A stretch of 64,000 bases of DNA from Rhizobium ruizarguesonis. GTDB lineage: Bacteria > Pseudomonadota > Alphaproteobacteria > Rhizobiales > Rhizobiaceae. The position numbers and the translations under genes are program-made. The notes beneath the pieces are model-generated. The model made no database searches and had not been told where the DNA came from. It saw only the letters and a program-made list of their open reading frames with translations. Every line of letters starts with the position of its first letter. Positions within the stretch are counted from its first letter, which is position 1. The stretch is taken from positions 62,001 through 126,000 of the forward strand of contig NZ_PQIG01000024.1 of assembly GCF_012349115.1 (NCBI RefSeq). Reading direction: 5' to 3'. This document shows, one piece after another, positions 8,581-17,835 of this stretch.

Positions 8581-9522
8581 ATGCTGCTCGCCCAATCCGA
8601 CCTCAGGTCATTGACCGTGTTTCGGGCGGTCGTTGACCATAAGAGTTTTCTCGGTGCACAGATCGCGCTGGGCCTTAGTCAGTCGGCGGTCAGTTTCCAC
8701 ATCAAGGCGCTGGAAGATCGTCTGGGTTTCAAGCTCTGCCAGCGTGGCCGCTCGGGTTTTGAACTGACGGACCGTGGTGCTATCGTGCATGAGCGTTCAA
8801 AAGGGCTTTTTCTGGCACTCAATGCCTTCGAGAGCGACATCGGTGCACTCAAAAACCGCATTACCGGCACTCTAAGGCTCGGCCTCGTTGATAATACCAT
8901 TACCGACAGCGACCTACCTATCCACCGGGTGATCGCCCGTATCAGCGAACGGGCGCCCGAAGCGCGCGTTGAACTGGCAATAGACACTCCGGACGCGCTT
9001 CTTTCGGAAATTGCCAATGGCGGTCTGGACATAGCATTGCTACCGGAAACGCAACCCTATCAGGGTCTGAAGCTCTCGCGGTTCCGGGAAGAAATCCATT
9101 CGCTTTACTGTGCCCAAGGGCACCCCCTCTTCCGGCAGGCGGAAGCCGAATTGACGATCGAACACGTCGAGACTTTCGATTTCGTTGTGCGGCCCTACGC
9201 CAACATGCGTGAATTGCAGTTTTTCCCAAAAGCACGTGCGCGGGCCATTGCCTCCAACATGGAGGCGCAAGCAATGTTCGTGATGTCTGGACACTATCTT
9301 GGATACTTGCCGGACCACTATGCCCGCGGCTGGGTGCAGAAAGGGCGTTTCAGGCAGCTTATGCCGGAGGAAACCCGTATTCATTCCACCTTCGTCATCG
9401 CGACGCGGTCTACCGAGAAACCGTCGACCATCCTTGACTTTTTCATCCGTGAACTGGCGGGCATTGCTTCGGAGGCGGTACACATGGGACATTCTTTCGC
9501 CCCAGGAAATGCGACAAGCTAG
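8581..9522 (+). CDS. LysR-family regulator of the importer-ureohydrolase operon
   Basis: The 313-residue protein has an N-terminal winged helix-turn-helix (about residues 8-66) in which ALGLSQSAVSFHIKALEDRLG is the recognition region. An effector-binding domain of the LysR type follows. An AAGG ribosome site precedes the ATG. The gene is divergent from the binding-protein gene and has a T-N11-A palindrome just upstream, so it probably senses the imported guanidino or amino compound and controls the operon. The inducer is not deducible. Confidence 0.93.
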   Translation: MLLAQSDLRSLTVFRAVVDHKSFLGAQIALGLSQSAVSFHIKALEDRLGFKLCQRGRSGFELTDRGAIVHERSKGLFLALNAFESDIGALKNRITGTLRLGLVDNTITDSDLPIHRVIARISERAPEARVELAIDTPDALLSEIANGGLDIALLPETQPYQGLKLSRFREEIHSLYCAQGHPLFRQAEAELTIEHVETFDFVVRPYANMRELQFFPKARARAIASNMEAQAMFVMSGHYLGYLPDHYARGWVQKGRFRQLMPEETRIHSTFVIATRSTEKPSTILDFFIRELAGIASEAVHMGHSFAPGNATS

Positions 9523-9594
9523 CACCGTCGTCTAATAGCGAGATTTGCAAGCGCCTTTTGGGTGCAGGAGGTTGTTTGCCGGGAGCATGGTCGT

Positions 9595-9808
9595 CTACGC
9601 GGTCGACATAGGTCGCCGCATTATGGTGCTTCGCGGGTCAGTCCTTCCAATGTGTGTCTCGCACGCTCCGAGCAAACTCGTGGTGCCGGTAGGCGCGTCG
9701 GCCGCATAGGTGAATGTGCCGAATTTCTGCACGTCTTCAGCGGCCCGCATCAGCCCGCCACATGCGGCGCGCGCCATTGAGCCGCCCACGCTGATGCGGC
9801 GAACTCCG
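9595..9808 (-). pseudogene. isocitrate lyase / PEP mutase family remnant
   Basis: Read leftward from about 9808, the frame gives HGVRRISVGGSMARAACGG, then LMRAAEDVQKFGTF, which is the C-terminal pattern of the isocitrate lyase/phosphoenolpyruvate mutase family. Only about 65 residues of a protein normally near 270 remain. There is no start codon, and the N-terminal part is replaced by the end of the acetyltransferase gene in another frame. It is therefore a broken gene. The remaining bases from 9523 to 9594 show nothing. Confidence 0.75.
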
Positions 9809-9814
9809 TGACAC

Positions 9815-10477
9815 TCACAGATCGAACGCCAGCTTGTTCAATTGCTGTCCAGAGCTGTCGAAGTTGTCAGATTGCAACCAGCGCTCATAACCGGCGCGAA
9901 GACGCGGCCATTCCCTGTCGGTGATGGAATACCATGCGGTATCGCGATTGAGGCCCTTGACGACCATGTGCTGTCGGAAAATGCCCTCGAAGCAGAATCC
10001 GAAGCGCTCGGCTGCTCGCTTGGAAGGAACGTTGCCGTTGTCTAACTTCCACTCGAAGCGGCGGTATCCAAGGCAGAACACATAGTCAGCGAAAAGAAAC
10101 AGTGCTTCCGTTGCGGTCCGCGTCCGTGTGATCGCCGGTCCCCACAGGATATTGCCGACCTCGATTACGCCGTGGACCGTATCCACGCGCATTAAAGCCT
10201 GGCGGCCTTCAGCACGGCCGGTCGCCTTGTCGATGACCGCAAAGAATAGAGGGTCCGCGCTGGCTTCCGCCCTCTCGGCCCAGACCCGCAGACCGCTGAA
10301 ATCGGAAGGGGCATCGTCAAAAAGATACTTGAATCGATCTTGCGCGCCGGGTGCAGCCGCCGCCTCGAACAAAGTCTGTGCATGCCGATCCGCGCTCAGT
10401 GGCTCTAGCCGCGCGTAAGACCCTTCCAGTATTTTTCGCTCCGCTTTGGGAGCACCTTTCCAATTGCTGAGTTCCAT
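9815..10477 (-). CDS. GNAT acetyltransferase, RimJ/RimL-like
   Basis: This is an acetyl-CoA-dependent N-acetyltransferase of 220 residues. It shows the RimJ/RimL-type pattern: an N-terminal YARLEPLSADRH strand, a central VIEVGNILWGPAI stretch, then RFEWKLDNGNVPSKRAAERFGFCFEG, here cited in parts: WKLDNGNVPS and AAERFGFCFEG. The C-terminal WYSITDREWP segment is also typical. The frame is open further upstream, but the ATG at 10477 gives the natural N terminus MELSNWKG. It lies alone, after the PEP-mutase remnant. The substrate, a protein terminus or small amine, is unknown. Confidence 0.88.
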   Translation of the reverse strand: MELSNWKGAPKAERKILEGSYARLEPLSADRHAQTLFEAAAAPGAQDRFKYLFDDAPSDFSGLRVWAERAEASADPLFFAVIDKATGRAEGRQALMRVDTVHGVIEVGNILWGPAITRTRTATEALFLFADYVFCLGYRRFEWKLDNGNVPSKRAAERFGFCFEGIFRQHMVVKGLNRDTAWYSITDREWPRLRAGYERWLQSDNFDSSGQQLNKLAFDL

Positions 10478-10690
10478 GAAGACACCATCCAGAATCTGAC
10501 GGAACAATGCCGTCGTTGAGTATGTAGCCCTGTAATTGCATATATATGGCTGGTTGTTCCCATCCATTTTGACAGCTGCGAGCAGGCCAATTGGATGGGA
10601 ATCGATTGCGAGCTTAGTGGGGTGGATAAACCCCTCAGGCCGGAACAGCGAGGCGCTGCCGAATAGCAGACTTATGCAGTGACGTTTCTG

Positions 10691-12043
10691 TCACGCCTTG
10701 ATGACGTGTTCGGCCGCAAGCCCGAGCCGGTTGAAGACGTTGCGCGTGTCGATAATCAGCGCCGCACTTTTCGACAGCGCCGCATAATCCACCCTGTCGT
10801 GATCGGTCGCCACCAGCACCGCATCGTAGCCGGCAATGGTATCAGGCGTCAGCGGCACCGATTTGCGGCCCTTCAGCGCCTGGTATTCGCGCGTCGGCGG
10901 GATCTCGGCGACGAAGGGATCATGGTAATCTGCGTGTCCGCCACGCTCCTCGATGATCTCGATCAGCCGCAGCGACGGGCTTTCGCGAATATCGGCGACG
11001 TTCTTCTTGTAGGCGAGCCCGAGCACAAGCACCCTGCTGCGGCTCAGCGCCTTGCCGGCGCGGATATCGAGCGCTTCGGCGAGCTTGCCGACGACATAAC
11101 GCGGCATGGCCGAATTGATCTCGCCGGCAAGCTCGATGAAGCGGGTCGGCAGCTCGTATTCGCGCGATTTCCAGGTGAGGTAGAAGGGATCGATCGGGAT
11201 GCAATGGCCGCCGAGGCCGGGGCCGGGATAGAAGGGCATGTAGCCGAAGGGCTTGGTCTTGGCCGCGTCGATCACTTCCCAGACGTCGATGCCCATCGCC
11301 GCATAGACGGTCTTCAGCTCGTTGACGAGGGCGATGTTGACCGAGCGGAAGATGTTTTCGGTAAGCTTCACGGCTTCAGCCGTCGCATTCGAAGAGACCG
11401 GAACGACAGATGATACCGCCGCACCATAGAAGGCCTTCATCAGCGCCAGCGCCTCAGACCCGTCGCCGGCGACGACCTTCGGGATGGTGGCGGTATGATA
11501 GTGCTGGTTGCCGGGATCCTCGCGCTCCGGCGAAAAGCCGACGAAGAAGTCCGAGCCGGATTTCAGCCCGGTGCCTTCGAGAATGACCTTCACCACGTCA
11601 TCGGTCGTGCCGGGATAGGTGGTCGATTCCAGCACGACGAGCTGACCGGGGCGCAAATGCGCGGCGATCGAGCGCGACGTCGCCTCGACGAAGGAAAGAT
11701 CGGGATCGCGATGCTTGGTGAGCGGCGTCGGCACGCAGATGATGATGACGTCACACTCGTCGAGACCGGCGAAATCGGTCGTCGCCTTGAAGCGGCCCGC
11801 ATCGATCTCGGCAGACAGCGCCTCGTCGCTCACCGCGTCGATATAGGAGCGGCGGGCATCGAGAGCCACCATCTTGCCCGGATCGATGTCGAAGCCGGTG
11901 ACCGCAAAGCCGCTGCGCGCCACCGCCATCGCCAGCGGCAGGCCGACATAGCCGAGGCCGATGATGCCGGCACGGGCCGCGCGGGTTTCGATCTTCTGCA
12001 AAAGCGTATCGAAGGTGGAGGTGGCCAAGGCGGGATCTTTCAA
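10691..12043 (-). CDS. UDP-sugar 6-dehydrogenase (nucleotide-sugar dehydrogenase)
   Basis: This cytoplasmic enzyme of 450 residues oxidises C6 of a UDP-sugar to a uronic acid using two NAD+, supplying polysaccharide synthesis. The N-terminal Rossmann motif GIIGLGYVGLPLA lies at about residues 27-39, and TENIFRSVNIALVNEL forms part of the central domain. The catalytic Cys is in GGHCIPIDP, around residue 281. The overall pattern resembles WbpA/TuaD-type UDP-GlcNAc or related dehydrogenases rather than Ugd proper. The only available start is TTG at 12043, with no strong ribosome site, so the N terminus is less certain. It may feed the glycosyltransferase locus that begins beyond 12.5 kb, but this is speculative. 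Confidence 0.9.
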   Translation of the reverse strand: MKDPALATSTFDTLLQKIETRAARAGIIGLGYVGLPLAMAVARSGFAVTGFDIDPGKMVALDARRSYIDAVSDEALSAEIDAGRFKATTDFAGLDECDVIIICVPTPLTKHRDPDLSFVEATSRSIAAHLRPGQLVVLESTTYPGTTDDVVKVILEGTGLKSGSDFFVGFSPEREDPGNQHYHTATIPKVVAGDGSEALALMKAFYGAAVSSVVPVSSNATAEAVKLTENIFRSVNIALVNELKTVYAAMGIDVWEVIDAAKTKPFGYMPFYPGPGLGGHCIPIDPFYLTWKSREYELPTRFIELAGEINSAMPRYVVGKLAEALDIRAGKALSRSRVLVLGLAYKKNVADIRESPSLRLIEIIEERGGHADYHDPFVAEIPPTREYQALKGRKSVPLTPDTIAGYDAVLVATDHDRVDYAALSKSAALIIDTRNVFNRLGLAAEHVIKA

Positions 12044-12536
12044 ACGGGGAAGAGAAGGCTGATCTAATGCATGATCCAGCCAAATTAAACCCGGGCGCCG
12101 ATCTTCCTCGTCTTTCCGGCGGCACGGCCGTCCGGTTTGCTCTAATGGCTGCCCTCAGCCTAACCTTCTCGCCGATCTCCTGGGCCGGGATATCGCGTGG
12201 CATTGACGTCCAAATCCCTTAACCGGGTGTGGCGGAAATGACTCAGGCCGCGCCCTTTGATGCAACTTGGGCGCACAAAAAATTGAAGCTCCCATTGTTT
12301 CGCATTTGCAGCATCCCTATTTTGACTTTTGATAATGAACCACCGCGAAAGGACAACCCGTCCGATCCCCCGACATGGGGAGCTGAGGGGCGCCGCTGCC
12401 GGGCTTTCGGCAGATCCGTTGACACAATAATACCGCTCGTACATCCTGTTTTCCTTGTGACCTGCGCATGAAAATGTGCCGGCCGGGGGACTTTTGGCTC
12501 TTGGGGATGGCGTGCCTTATGAGGATCATACCGAGA
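12044..12536. other. divergent intergenic region
   Basis: This ~490-base region separates the leftward sugar dehydrogenase from the rightward cyclase. Frames here look non-coding. A TTGACA at 12419-12424 has no good -10 partner 17 bases on (CATCCT), so any promoter for the cyclase is unproven. The frame of the cyclase gene is open from 12468, leaving two alternative upstream ATGs. I recognise no riboswitch or repeat. Confidence 0.4.
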
Positions 12537-13880
12537 ATGAGCACGATCGAATCCAGCGTGTCCTCCATCCTGTTGGACCGGGTCGCTGAATGGCTGACGA
12601 ACTCTTCGCTGGCCGGAGACGAGCTTGAAAACATCGTGCGCGGTTTCTGCGAAAGGCTCACTGCTGCGGGCCTGCCACTTGCGCGCGTGCATCTTTCCTT
12701 CTCGATGCTGCACCCGCTCTACGATGCGCTGAGCTTCACCTGGCGGCGCGCCAGCGGCGTCACCATCGAGGGCTTCCGCATGCCTGCCGGGCAAAAGCCG
12801 GACCGCTTCCTGCAGAGCCCTTATTATTACCTGCTCGACAACAATCTGCAGCATATCCGCCGCCGGCTGTTACAGGATGGGCCGAACGAATTTCCGATTT
12901 TCGAGGACCTGCGCAAGGACAGCATCACCGACTATCTGGCCTTCGTGCAGCCCTTCGGCGACGGCTCGGTGCAGGGCATGATGGGTTCCTGGTCGACGGA
13001 CCATAATACCGGCTTTTCCGACGACATGATCGATGCGCTGCTGAGGATGCAGAACCATCTGGCGGTCGCCGCCAAGATGGCGGTGCTCGGCAAGCTCGCC
13101 AACAACATGCTGACCACCTATCTCGGCGGCGACGCCGGCAAGCGGGTGCTGAACGGCCAGATCCGCCGTGGCGACGGTGAGACGATCCGGGCGGCGCTGG
13201 TCATGGGCGACATGCGCGAATCCACCATGTATGCCGAAAAGGAAGGCCGGCAGGCCTATATCGACACGCTGAACCAGTTCTTCGACGCGATCGCCGCCCC
13301 CTTCAACCGCAATGGCGGCGAGATCCTGAGTTTCCTCGGCGATGGTTTCCTCGCCGTCTATCCGTGCGGACGCCACAAGGACCCATCGAAAATTGCCTGC
13401 GAGGCGGCACTTTCGGCCGTGCATCAGGCGCAGGCGCGGGTCGCCGAGCTCAACAGGGACCGCGAGCAGAAGGGCCTGACCAGGGTCGGCTACGGCATCG
13501 GCCTGCATGTCGGCAACGTGATGTTCGGCAATGTCGGTCTCAAGGACCGCCTGACCTTCTCCGCCTTCGGCTCGGCGGTCAACGAGGTCCAACGTTTGCA
13601 GATCCTTACCAAGAAATACGGCCGCGAGGTCGTCGCCAGCCAGGCCTTCGCCGGTTACTGCGGCGGCGAATGGACGACGCTCGGCGAGGAGAAGCTGCGC
13701 GGCATCCGCCAGAAGGTGACCGTGCTGCAGCCGCGTGCGCCGGCACCCGCAATCAACGTCGACGAAAGCTTCCGCGAGGCCGTGCAGAACGGACTTTCAG
13801 AAGCCGAGCAGGTCATTCTCCTGCATCGTGACGCCAAGAAACAGGTGAAGCGCACCAGCATGGAGAAATTCATCCAGTAA
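12537..13880 (+). CDS. class III adenylate/guanylate cyclase
   Basis: The 447-residue protein ends in a class III nucleotide cyclase domain that would make cAMP or cGMP from the triphosphate. The metal-binding Asp residues are visible as Asp225 in VMGDMREST and Asp269 in FLGDGFLAVY, 44 residues apart. GVGLHVG-like and FGSAVNEVQRLQ segments follow at the expected spacing. The N-terminal ~200 residues look like a sensory domain with no membrane segment, so the enzyme is probably cytoplasmic. The start at 12537 is chosen over in-frame ATGs at 12468 and about 12507 by N-terminal character only. Downstream genes run the same way and end in a cyclic-nucleotide-binding protein. Confidence 0.9.
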   Translation: MSTIESSVSSILLDRVAEWLTNSSLAGDELENIVRGFCERLTAAGLPLARVHLSFSMLHPLYDALSFTWRRASGVTIEGFRMPAGQKPDRFLQSPYYYLLDNNLQHIRRRLLQDGPNEFPIFEDLRKDSITDYLAFVQPFGDGSVQGMMGSWSTDHNTGFSDDMIDALLRMQNHLAVAAKMAVLGKLANNMLTTYLGGDAGKRVLNGQIRRGDGETIRAALVMGDMRESTMYAEKEGRQAYIDTLNQFFDAIAAPFNRNGGEILSFLGDGFLAVYPCGRHKDPSKIACEAALSAVHQAQARVAELNRDREQKGLTRVGYGIGLHVGNVMFGNVGLKDRLTFSAFGSAVNEVQRLQILTKKYGREVVASQAFAGYCGGEWTTLGEEKLRGIRQKVTVLQPRAPAPAINVDESFREAVQNGLSEAEQVILLHRDAKKQVKRTSMEKFIQ

Positions 13881-13909
13881 CAGCTTAGAACCCCTGCCAT
13901 AATCTGCGT

Positions 13910-13949
13910 GTCTCGCCCGAGGGAACTTCGGCGGGAGACGGCGGTTTTT
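13910..13949 (+). terminator. rho-independent terminator after cyclase gene
   Basis: An imperfect stem pairs gtctcgcccga with tcggcgggagac (one bulge) and is followed shortly by a run of five T. It lies 30 bases past the cyclase stop codon and would separate the cyclase transcript from the ABC importer operon. Confidence 0.5.
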
Positions 13950-14035
13950 CTATGATTGTCATCAGCTAGACACCCCGTTTGCGGTACGGTAGTGTGCCTT
14001 AACGGGAACATAGAAGACTGGGGAATTTCATTGGT

Positions 14036-15925
14036 ATGGCGTCTGCAGCCGATCTGTTGCGTATTGAAAATCTCGACGTCTCCTTCTCGGTTTTCGGTGA
14101 CCGGTTACGCGTCGTAAAAGAAGCCAATCTTCGTATCCTTCCGGGCAAGGTCACCGCTCTCGTCGGTGAATCCGGCTCCGGAAAATCGGTGATCAGCCAG
14201 TCGGTCATGGGCATCCTGCCCAATCCGGCCAAGGCGTCTGGCCGTATCCTCTTTACCGATCCGCTCGACGGCAGCACGACCGATATCCTGTCCTTTCCGC
14301 GCGACAGCGAGGAAATGCGCGACCTGCGCGGCCGGCGCATGGCGACGATCTTCCAGGAGCCGATGACCTCGCTCTCGCCGCTGCATACGATCGGCAATCA
14401 GATCAGCGAAGTGCTGCTGATCCACACCGAGACCGACAAGCAGGAAGCCCGTGAAAGGACCGAGGAGATGCTCGGCCTGGTCGGCTTCTCCAATCCACAT
14501 CGCACCTACGACATGTATCCGTTCGAACTGTCGGGCGGCATGCGCCAGCGCGCGATGATCGCCATGGCGCTGATCTGCAAGCCGGCGCTGTTGATCGCCG
14601 ACGAGCCGACGACGGCGCTCGACGTGACGATCCAGGCGCAGATCCTGGAACTGCTGCGCGAGCTGCAGGCCAAGCTCGGCATGGCGATGCTGCTCATCAC
14701 CCACGATCTCGGCATCGTCGCCAATATGGCCGACGAGGTGGTCGTCATCTATCACGGCGAGATCATGGAAGCAGGACCCGTCGAGGCGATCTTCCGCAAT
14801 CCGCAGCATCCCTATCTCAAGGGCCTGATGGCCGCCGTTCCGCATTTCGACATGAAACCCGGCGAGCGGCTGAAAGCGCTGCGCGAGGTAACGGTCAATC
14901 TCGAAGCCCTCGTCGGCAAGAAGAAGCCGCTCCAGGCAGAGACGCCGGGCATCCTGCTGTCCGTCGCCAATCTCTCGAAGACCTACAAGACGCGCAAGCG
15001 CAGTTTCTTCGGCAAGCACGAAGCCACCGTGCTGCGCGCCGTCGACGATGTCAGCTTCGACATTTTCCGCGGCGAATGTCTTGGCCTGGTCGGGGAGTCC
15101 GGCTGCGGCAAGACGACGCTCAGCAAGATCCTGATGCGCGCTATCACGCCGGACAGTGGCGCGGTGGTGTTCAACGACGGCAAGGAGGTCGTCGACGTCC
15201 TCTCCGTCAAAGGCGCCGAACTGCAGGACATGCGAACCAAGATCCAGATGGTGTTCCAGGATCCGGTTTCCTCGCTCTCGCCGCGCATGACGGTGCGCAA
15301 CATACTGAGTGAACCGCTCGAGATCCATGACCGCGGCGACAGTGACGAGCGCAAGCGCAAGGTCGAAGGATTGATGGCGGCAATCGGCCTCGACAAGCGT
15401 TATCTCAGCCGTTACCCGCACAGTTTTTCGGGCGGCCAGCGCCAGCGCATCGGTATTGCGCGGGCGCTCGCGCTCGGGCCGAAGCTCGTCATCCTCGACG
15501 AGCCGGTCTCGGCGCTGGACGTCTCCGTGCAGGCACAGATCCTCAACCTGTTGAAGGACCTGCAGAAGGAGCTGGGGCTTACCTATCTGTTCATTTCGCA
15601 CAACCTCGCCGTCGTCGATTACATGGCCGACCGCATCGCGGTGATGTGCAAGGGCCGCATCGTCGAAATCGCGCCGCGCGAGATCATCCTGCGCGATCCG
15701 GTGCATCCCTATACGAAATCGCTACTTGCCGCCGTCCCCTTCCCCGATCTCGACCGACCGCTCGATTTCAAGGCGCTGAGAGAAAACGGCGCCGCCGACA
15801 AACAGAACTGGGGCGTGACCTTCACTGCCGAACATGACGACGCTTCCGAACTTGCCTATGCCGACCTCGGCGACGGCCATCTGGTGCGCGCCCGCAAGGG
15901 CGCCGATGCCAAGGAGTTGCGTTGA
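14036..15925 (+). CDS. oligopeptide-type ABC importer, double ATPase
   Basis: This 629-residue protein contains two complete Dpp/Opp-type ATPase domains in tandem. The first Walker A is GESGSGKS at residues 44-51, the second GESGCGKTT at 353-361. Each half has its own signature (ELSGGMRQR and SFSGGQRQR) and Walker B ([12 protein letters not shown] and [12 protein letters not shown]). In many systems these domains are separate DppD and DppF proteins; here they are fused, as in YejF. The stop overlaps the start of the binding-protein gene as TGATG. It energises the two permeases encoded downstream. Confidence 0.95.
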   Translation: MASAADLLRIENLDVSFSVFGDRLRVVKEANLRILPGKVTALVGESGSGKSVISQSVMGILPNPAKASGRILFTDPLDGSTTDILSFPRDSEEMRDLRGRRMATIFQEPMTSLSPLHTIGNQISEVLLIHTETDKQEARERTEEMLGLVGFSNPHRTYDMYPFELSGGMRQRAMIAMALICKPALLIADEPTTALDVTIQAQILELLRELQAKLGMAMLLITHDLGIVANMADEVVVIYHGEIMEAGPVEAIFRNPQHPYLKGLMAAVPHFDMKPGERLKALREVTVNLEALVGKKKPLQAETPGILLSVANLSKTYKTRKRSFFGKHEATVLRAVDDVSFDIFRGECLGLVGESGCGKTTLSKILMRAITPDSGAVVFNDGKEVVDVLSVKGAELQDMRTKIQMVFQDPVSSLSPRMTVRNILSEPLEIHDRGDSDERKRKVEGLMAAIGLDKRYLSRYPHSFSGGQRQRIGIARALALGPKLVILDEPVSALDVSVQAQILNLLKDLQKELGLTYLFISHNLAVVDYMADRIAVMCKGRIVEIAPREIILRDPVHPYTKSLLAAVPFPDLDRPLDFKALRENGAADKQNWGVTFTAEHDDASELAYADLGDGHLVRARKGADAKELR

Positions 15926-17832
15926 TGGTGACGCGTCGCACGTTTCTTAGCGGCCTCGTCGGTGCGGCAATCGCGCCTGCGGTGGTGAGGGCGCAACTCG
16001 CCGCCGAGCCGGAATTCCTGAAGGAACGGCTGACAGCAGGCAGCCTGCCGCCGATGGCCGAGCGCATTCCTATCCGCCCGCGCATCGTCAACCTGAAGGA
16101 GATGGGGCTCGAACCCGGTGCCTATGGCGGCACGGTGCGCACCATCATCGGTAGCCAGCGCGACATCCGCTTCATGACGATCTACGGCTATGCCCGTCTG
16201 GTCGGCTACAACAAGCACCTGCAGTTCCAGCCGGATATCCTGGCCGGTTTCCAGTCCGAGGACGACACGGTCTTCACCTTCACGCTGCGCGAGGGCCATA
16301 AATGGTCCGACGGCCAGCCGTTCACGGCCGACGATTTCCGCTACTGGTGGGAAGACGTCATCTTGAACGACAAGCTGACGCCCGGCGGCGGCGCGCTGGA
16401 ACTTCGTCCGCATGGCAGCCTGCCACGCTTCGAGATGCTCGATCCGCTAACCGTGCGCTACACCTGGGAAAAACCCAACCCGATGTTCCTGCCGACATTG
16501 GCAGGCCCCCAGCCGCTCGTCATCTTCGGCCCTGGTCATTATCTCAAGCAGTTCCACAAGAAATTCCAGCCGGACCAGGCGAAGATGGACGAGCTGATGA
16601 AGACCTACCGCGTCAAGAAATGGCAGGATCTGCACATCAAGATGGCGCGTTCCTATCGTCCGGAAAATCCGAACCTGCCGACGCTCGATCCCTGGCGCAA
16701 TACGACGCCTCTGCCGTCCGAGCAGTTCGTCTTCGAGCGCAACCCGTTCTTCCACCGCGTCGACGAGACCGGCAGGCAGCTTCCCTATCTCGACCGTTTC
16801 ATCCTCAACGTCTCCTCCTCGTCGATCATCGCCGCCAAGGCGGGTGCAGGCGAAGCCGACCTGCAGGCGACCGGCATCGATTTCAACGACTACACCTTCC
16901 TGAAGGAGGCCGAGAAACGCTTCCCGGTGAAGGTCAATCTCTGGAAGCTCGCGCGCGGCTCGCGCATCACGCTGCTGCCGAACCTCAACTGCGCTGACGA
17001 GGTGTGGCGCGGCCTCTTCCGCGACGTGCGCCTGCGCCGGGCGCTGTCGCTGGCGATCGACCGGCACGAGGTCAACATGGTGGCCTTCTACGGCCTCGGT
17101 ACGCCAAGCGCCGATACGGTCCTGCCCGACAGTCCGCTCTTCAAGCAGGAATATGCCGACGCCTTCGTGAAGTTCGATCCCGACGAGGCCAACCGCCTGC
17201 TCGACGAGCTCGGCTTGACCAAACGCGACGACGACGGCATCCGGCTGCTGCCCGACGGGCGGCGCGCCGAGATCACCGTCGAGACCGCCGGCGAGAGCAA
17301 TCTCGACACCGACGTGCTGGAGCTGGTGCACGACCACTGGGCCAATATCGGCCTGGCGCTCTATACCCGCACCTCGCAGCGCGACGTCTTCCGCAACCGG
17401 GCCATGAGCGGTTCGATCATGATGTCGATCTGGTACGGCCTCGACAATGGCGTGCCGACGGCCGACATGTCGCCCGCAGGCCTTGCGCCGACACTCGACG
17501 ATCAGCTGCAATGGCCGCTCTGGGGCATGCACTACCTCTCCGCTGGCCAGGAGGGCGTCGCACCCGACCTGCCGGAGGCCGCCGAACTGGTCGACCTGCT
17601 CAGCCAATGGGGCTCGACGGCGAAATTCGAGGAGCGCCAGGTGATCTGGCACAAGATGCTGTCGCTCTATACGCAGCAGGTGTTCTCGATCGGCCTCATC
17701 AACAGCACGCTGCAGCCGATCCTTCGCGCCGCCAAGCTGCAAAACCTGCCGGAGAAAGCCCTCTACGGCTTCGATCCCACCTCCTATCTCGGCGTCTATA
17801 TGCCGGATGCATTCTGGTACAAGGAGGCCTGA
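15925..17832 (+). CDS. periplasmic family 5 solute-binding protein, Tat signal
   Basis: This is a large periplasmic binding protein of the peptide/nickel family (SBP_bac_5), 635 residues. The N terminus [15 protein letters not shown] is a twin-arginine signal, so it is probably exported folded. Typical segments are FTLREGHKWSDGQPFTADD and RRALSLAIDRHEV. The ATG at 15925 overlaps the preceding stop (TGATG) and has AAGGAG nine bases before it, so it is preferred to the TTG one codon earlier. At 635 residues it is longer than DppA-type proteins (about 535). Its ligand may be a peptide or glycopeptide, given the glycosyltransferases downstream. Confidence 0.94.
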   Translation: MVTRRTFLSGLVGAAIAPAVVRAQLAAEPEFLKERLTAGSLPPMAERIPIRPRIVNLKEMGLEPGAYGGTVRTIIGSQRDIRFMTIYGYARLVGYNKHLQFQPDILAGFQSEDDTVFTFTLREGHKWSDGQPFTADDFRYWWEDVILNDKLTPGGGALELRPHGSLPRFEMLDPLTVRYTWEKPNPMFLPTLAGPQPLVIFGPGHYLKQFHKKFQPDQAKMDELMKTYRVKKWQDLHIKMARSYRPENPNLPTLDPWRNTTPLPSEQFVFERNPFFHRVDETGRQLPYLDRFILNVSSSSIIAAKAGAGEADLQATGIDFNDYTFLKEAEKRFPVKVNLWKLARGSRITLLPNLNCADEVWRGLFRDVRLRRALSLAIDRHEVNMVAFYGLGTPSADTVLPDSPLFKQEYADAFVKFDPDEANRLLDELGLTKRDDDGIRLLPDGRRAEITVETAGESNLDTDVLELVHDHWANIGLALYTRTSQRDVFRNRAMSGSIMMSIWYGLDNGVPTADMSPAGLAPTLDDQLQWPLWGMHYLSAGQEGVAPDLPEAAELVDLLSQWGSTAKFEERQVIWHKMLSLYTQQVFSIGLINSTLQPILRAAKLQNLPEKALYGFDPTSYLGVYMPDAFWYKEA

Positions 17833-17835
17833 GGC

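Noticed and set aside
12419..12447. sigma70-like promoter for the cyclase
   Set aside because: A good TTGACA is present, but the -10 position reads CATCCT, which is too far from the consensus.
14105..15706. 533-codon open frame on the minus strand
   Set aside because: It lies entirely opposite the clearly coding double ATPase; its composition is Arg/His/Asp-rich as expected for a mirror frame of a high-GC gene.
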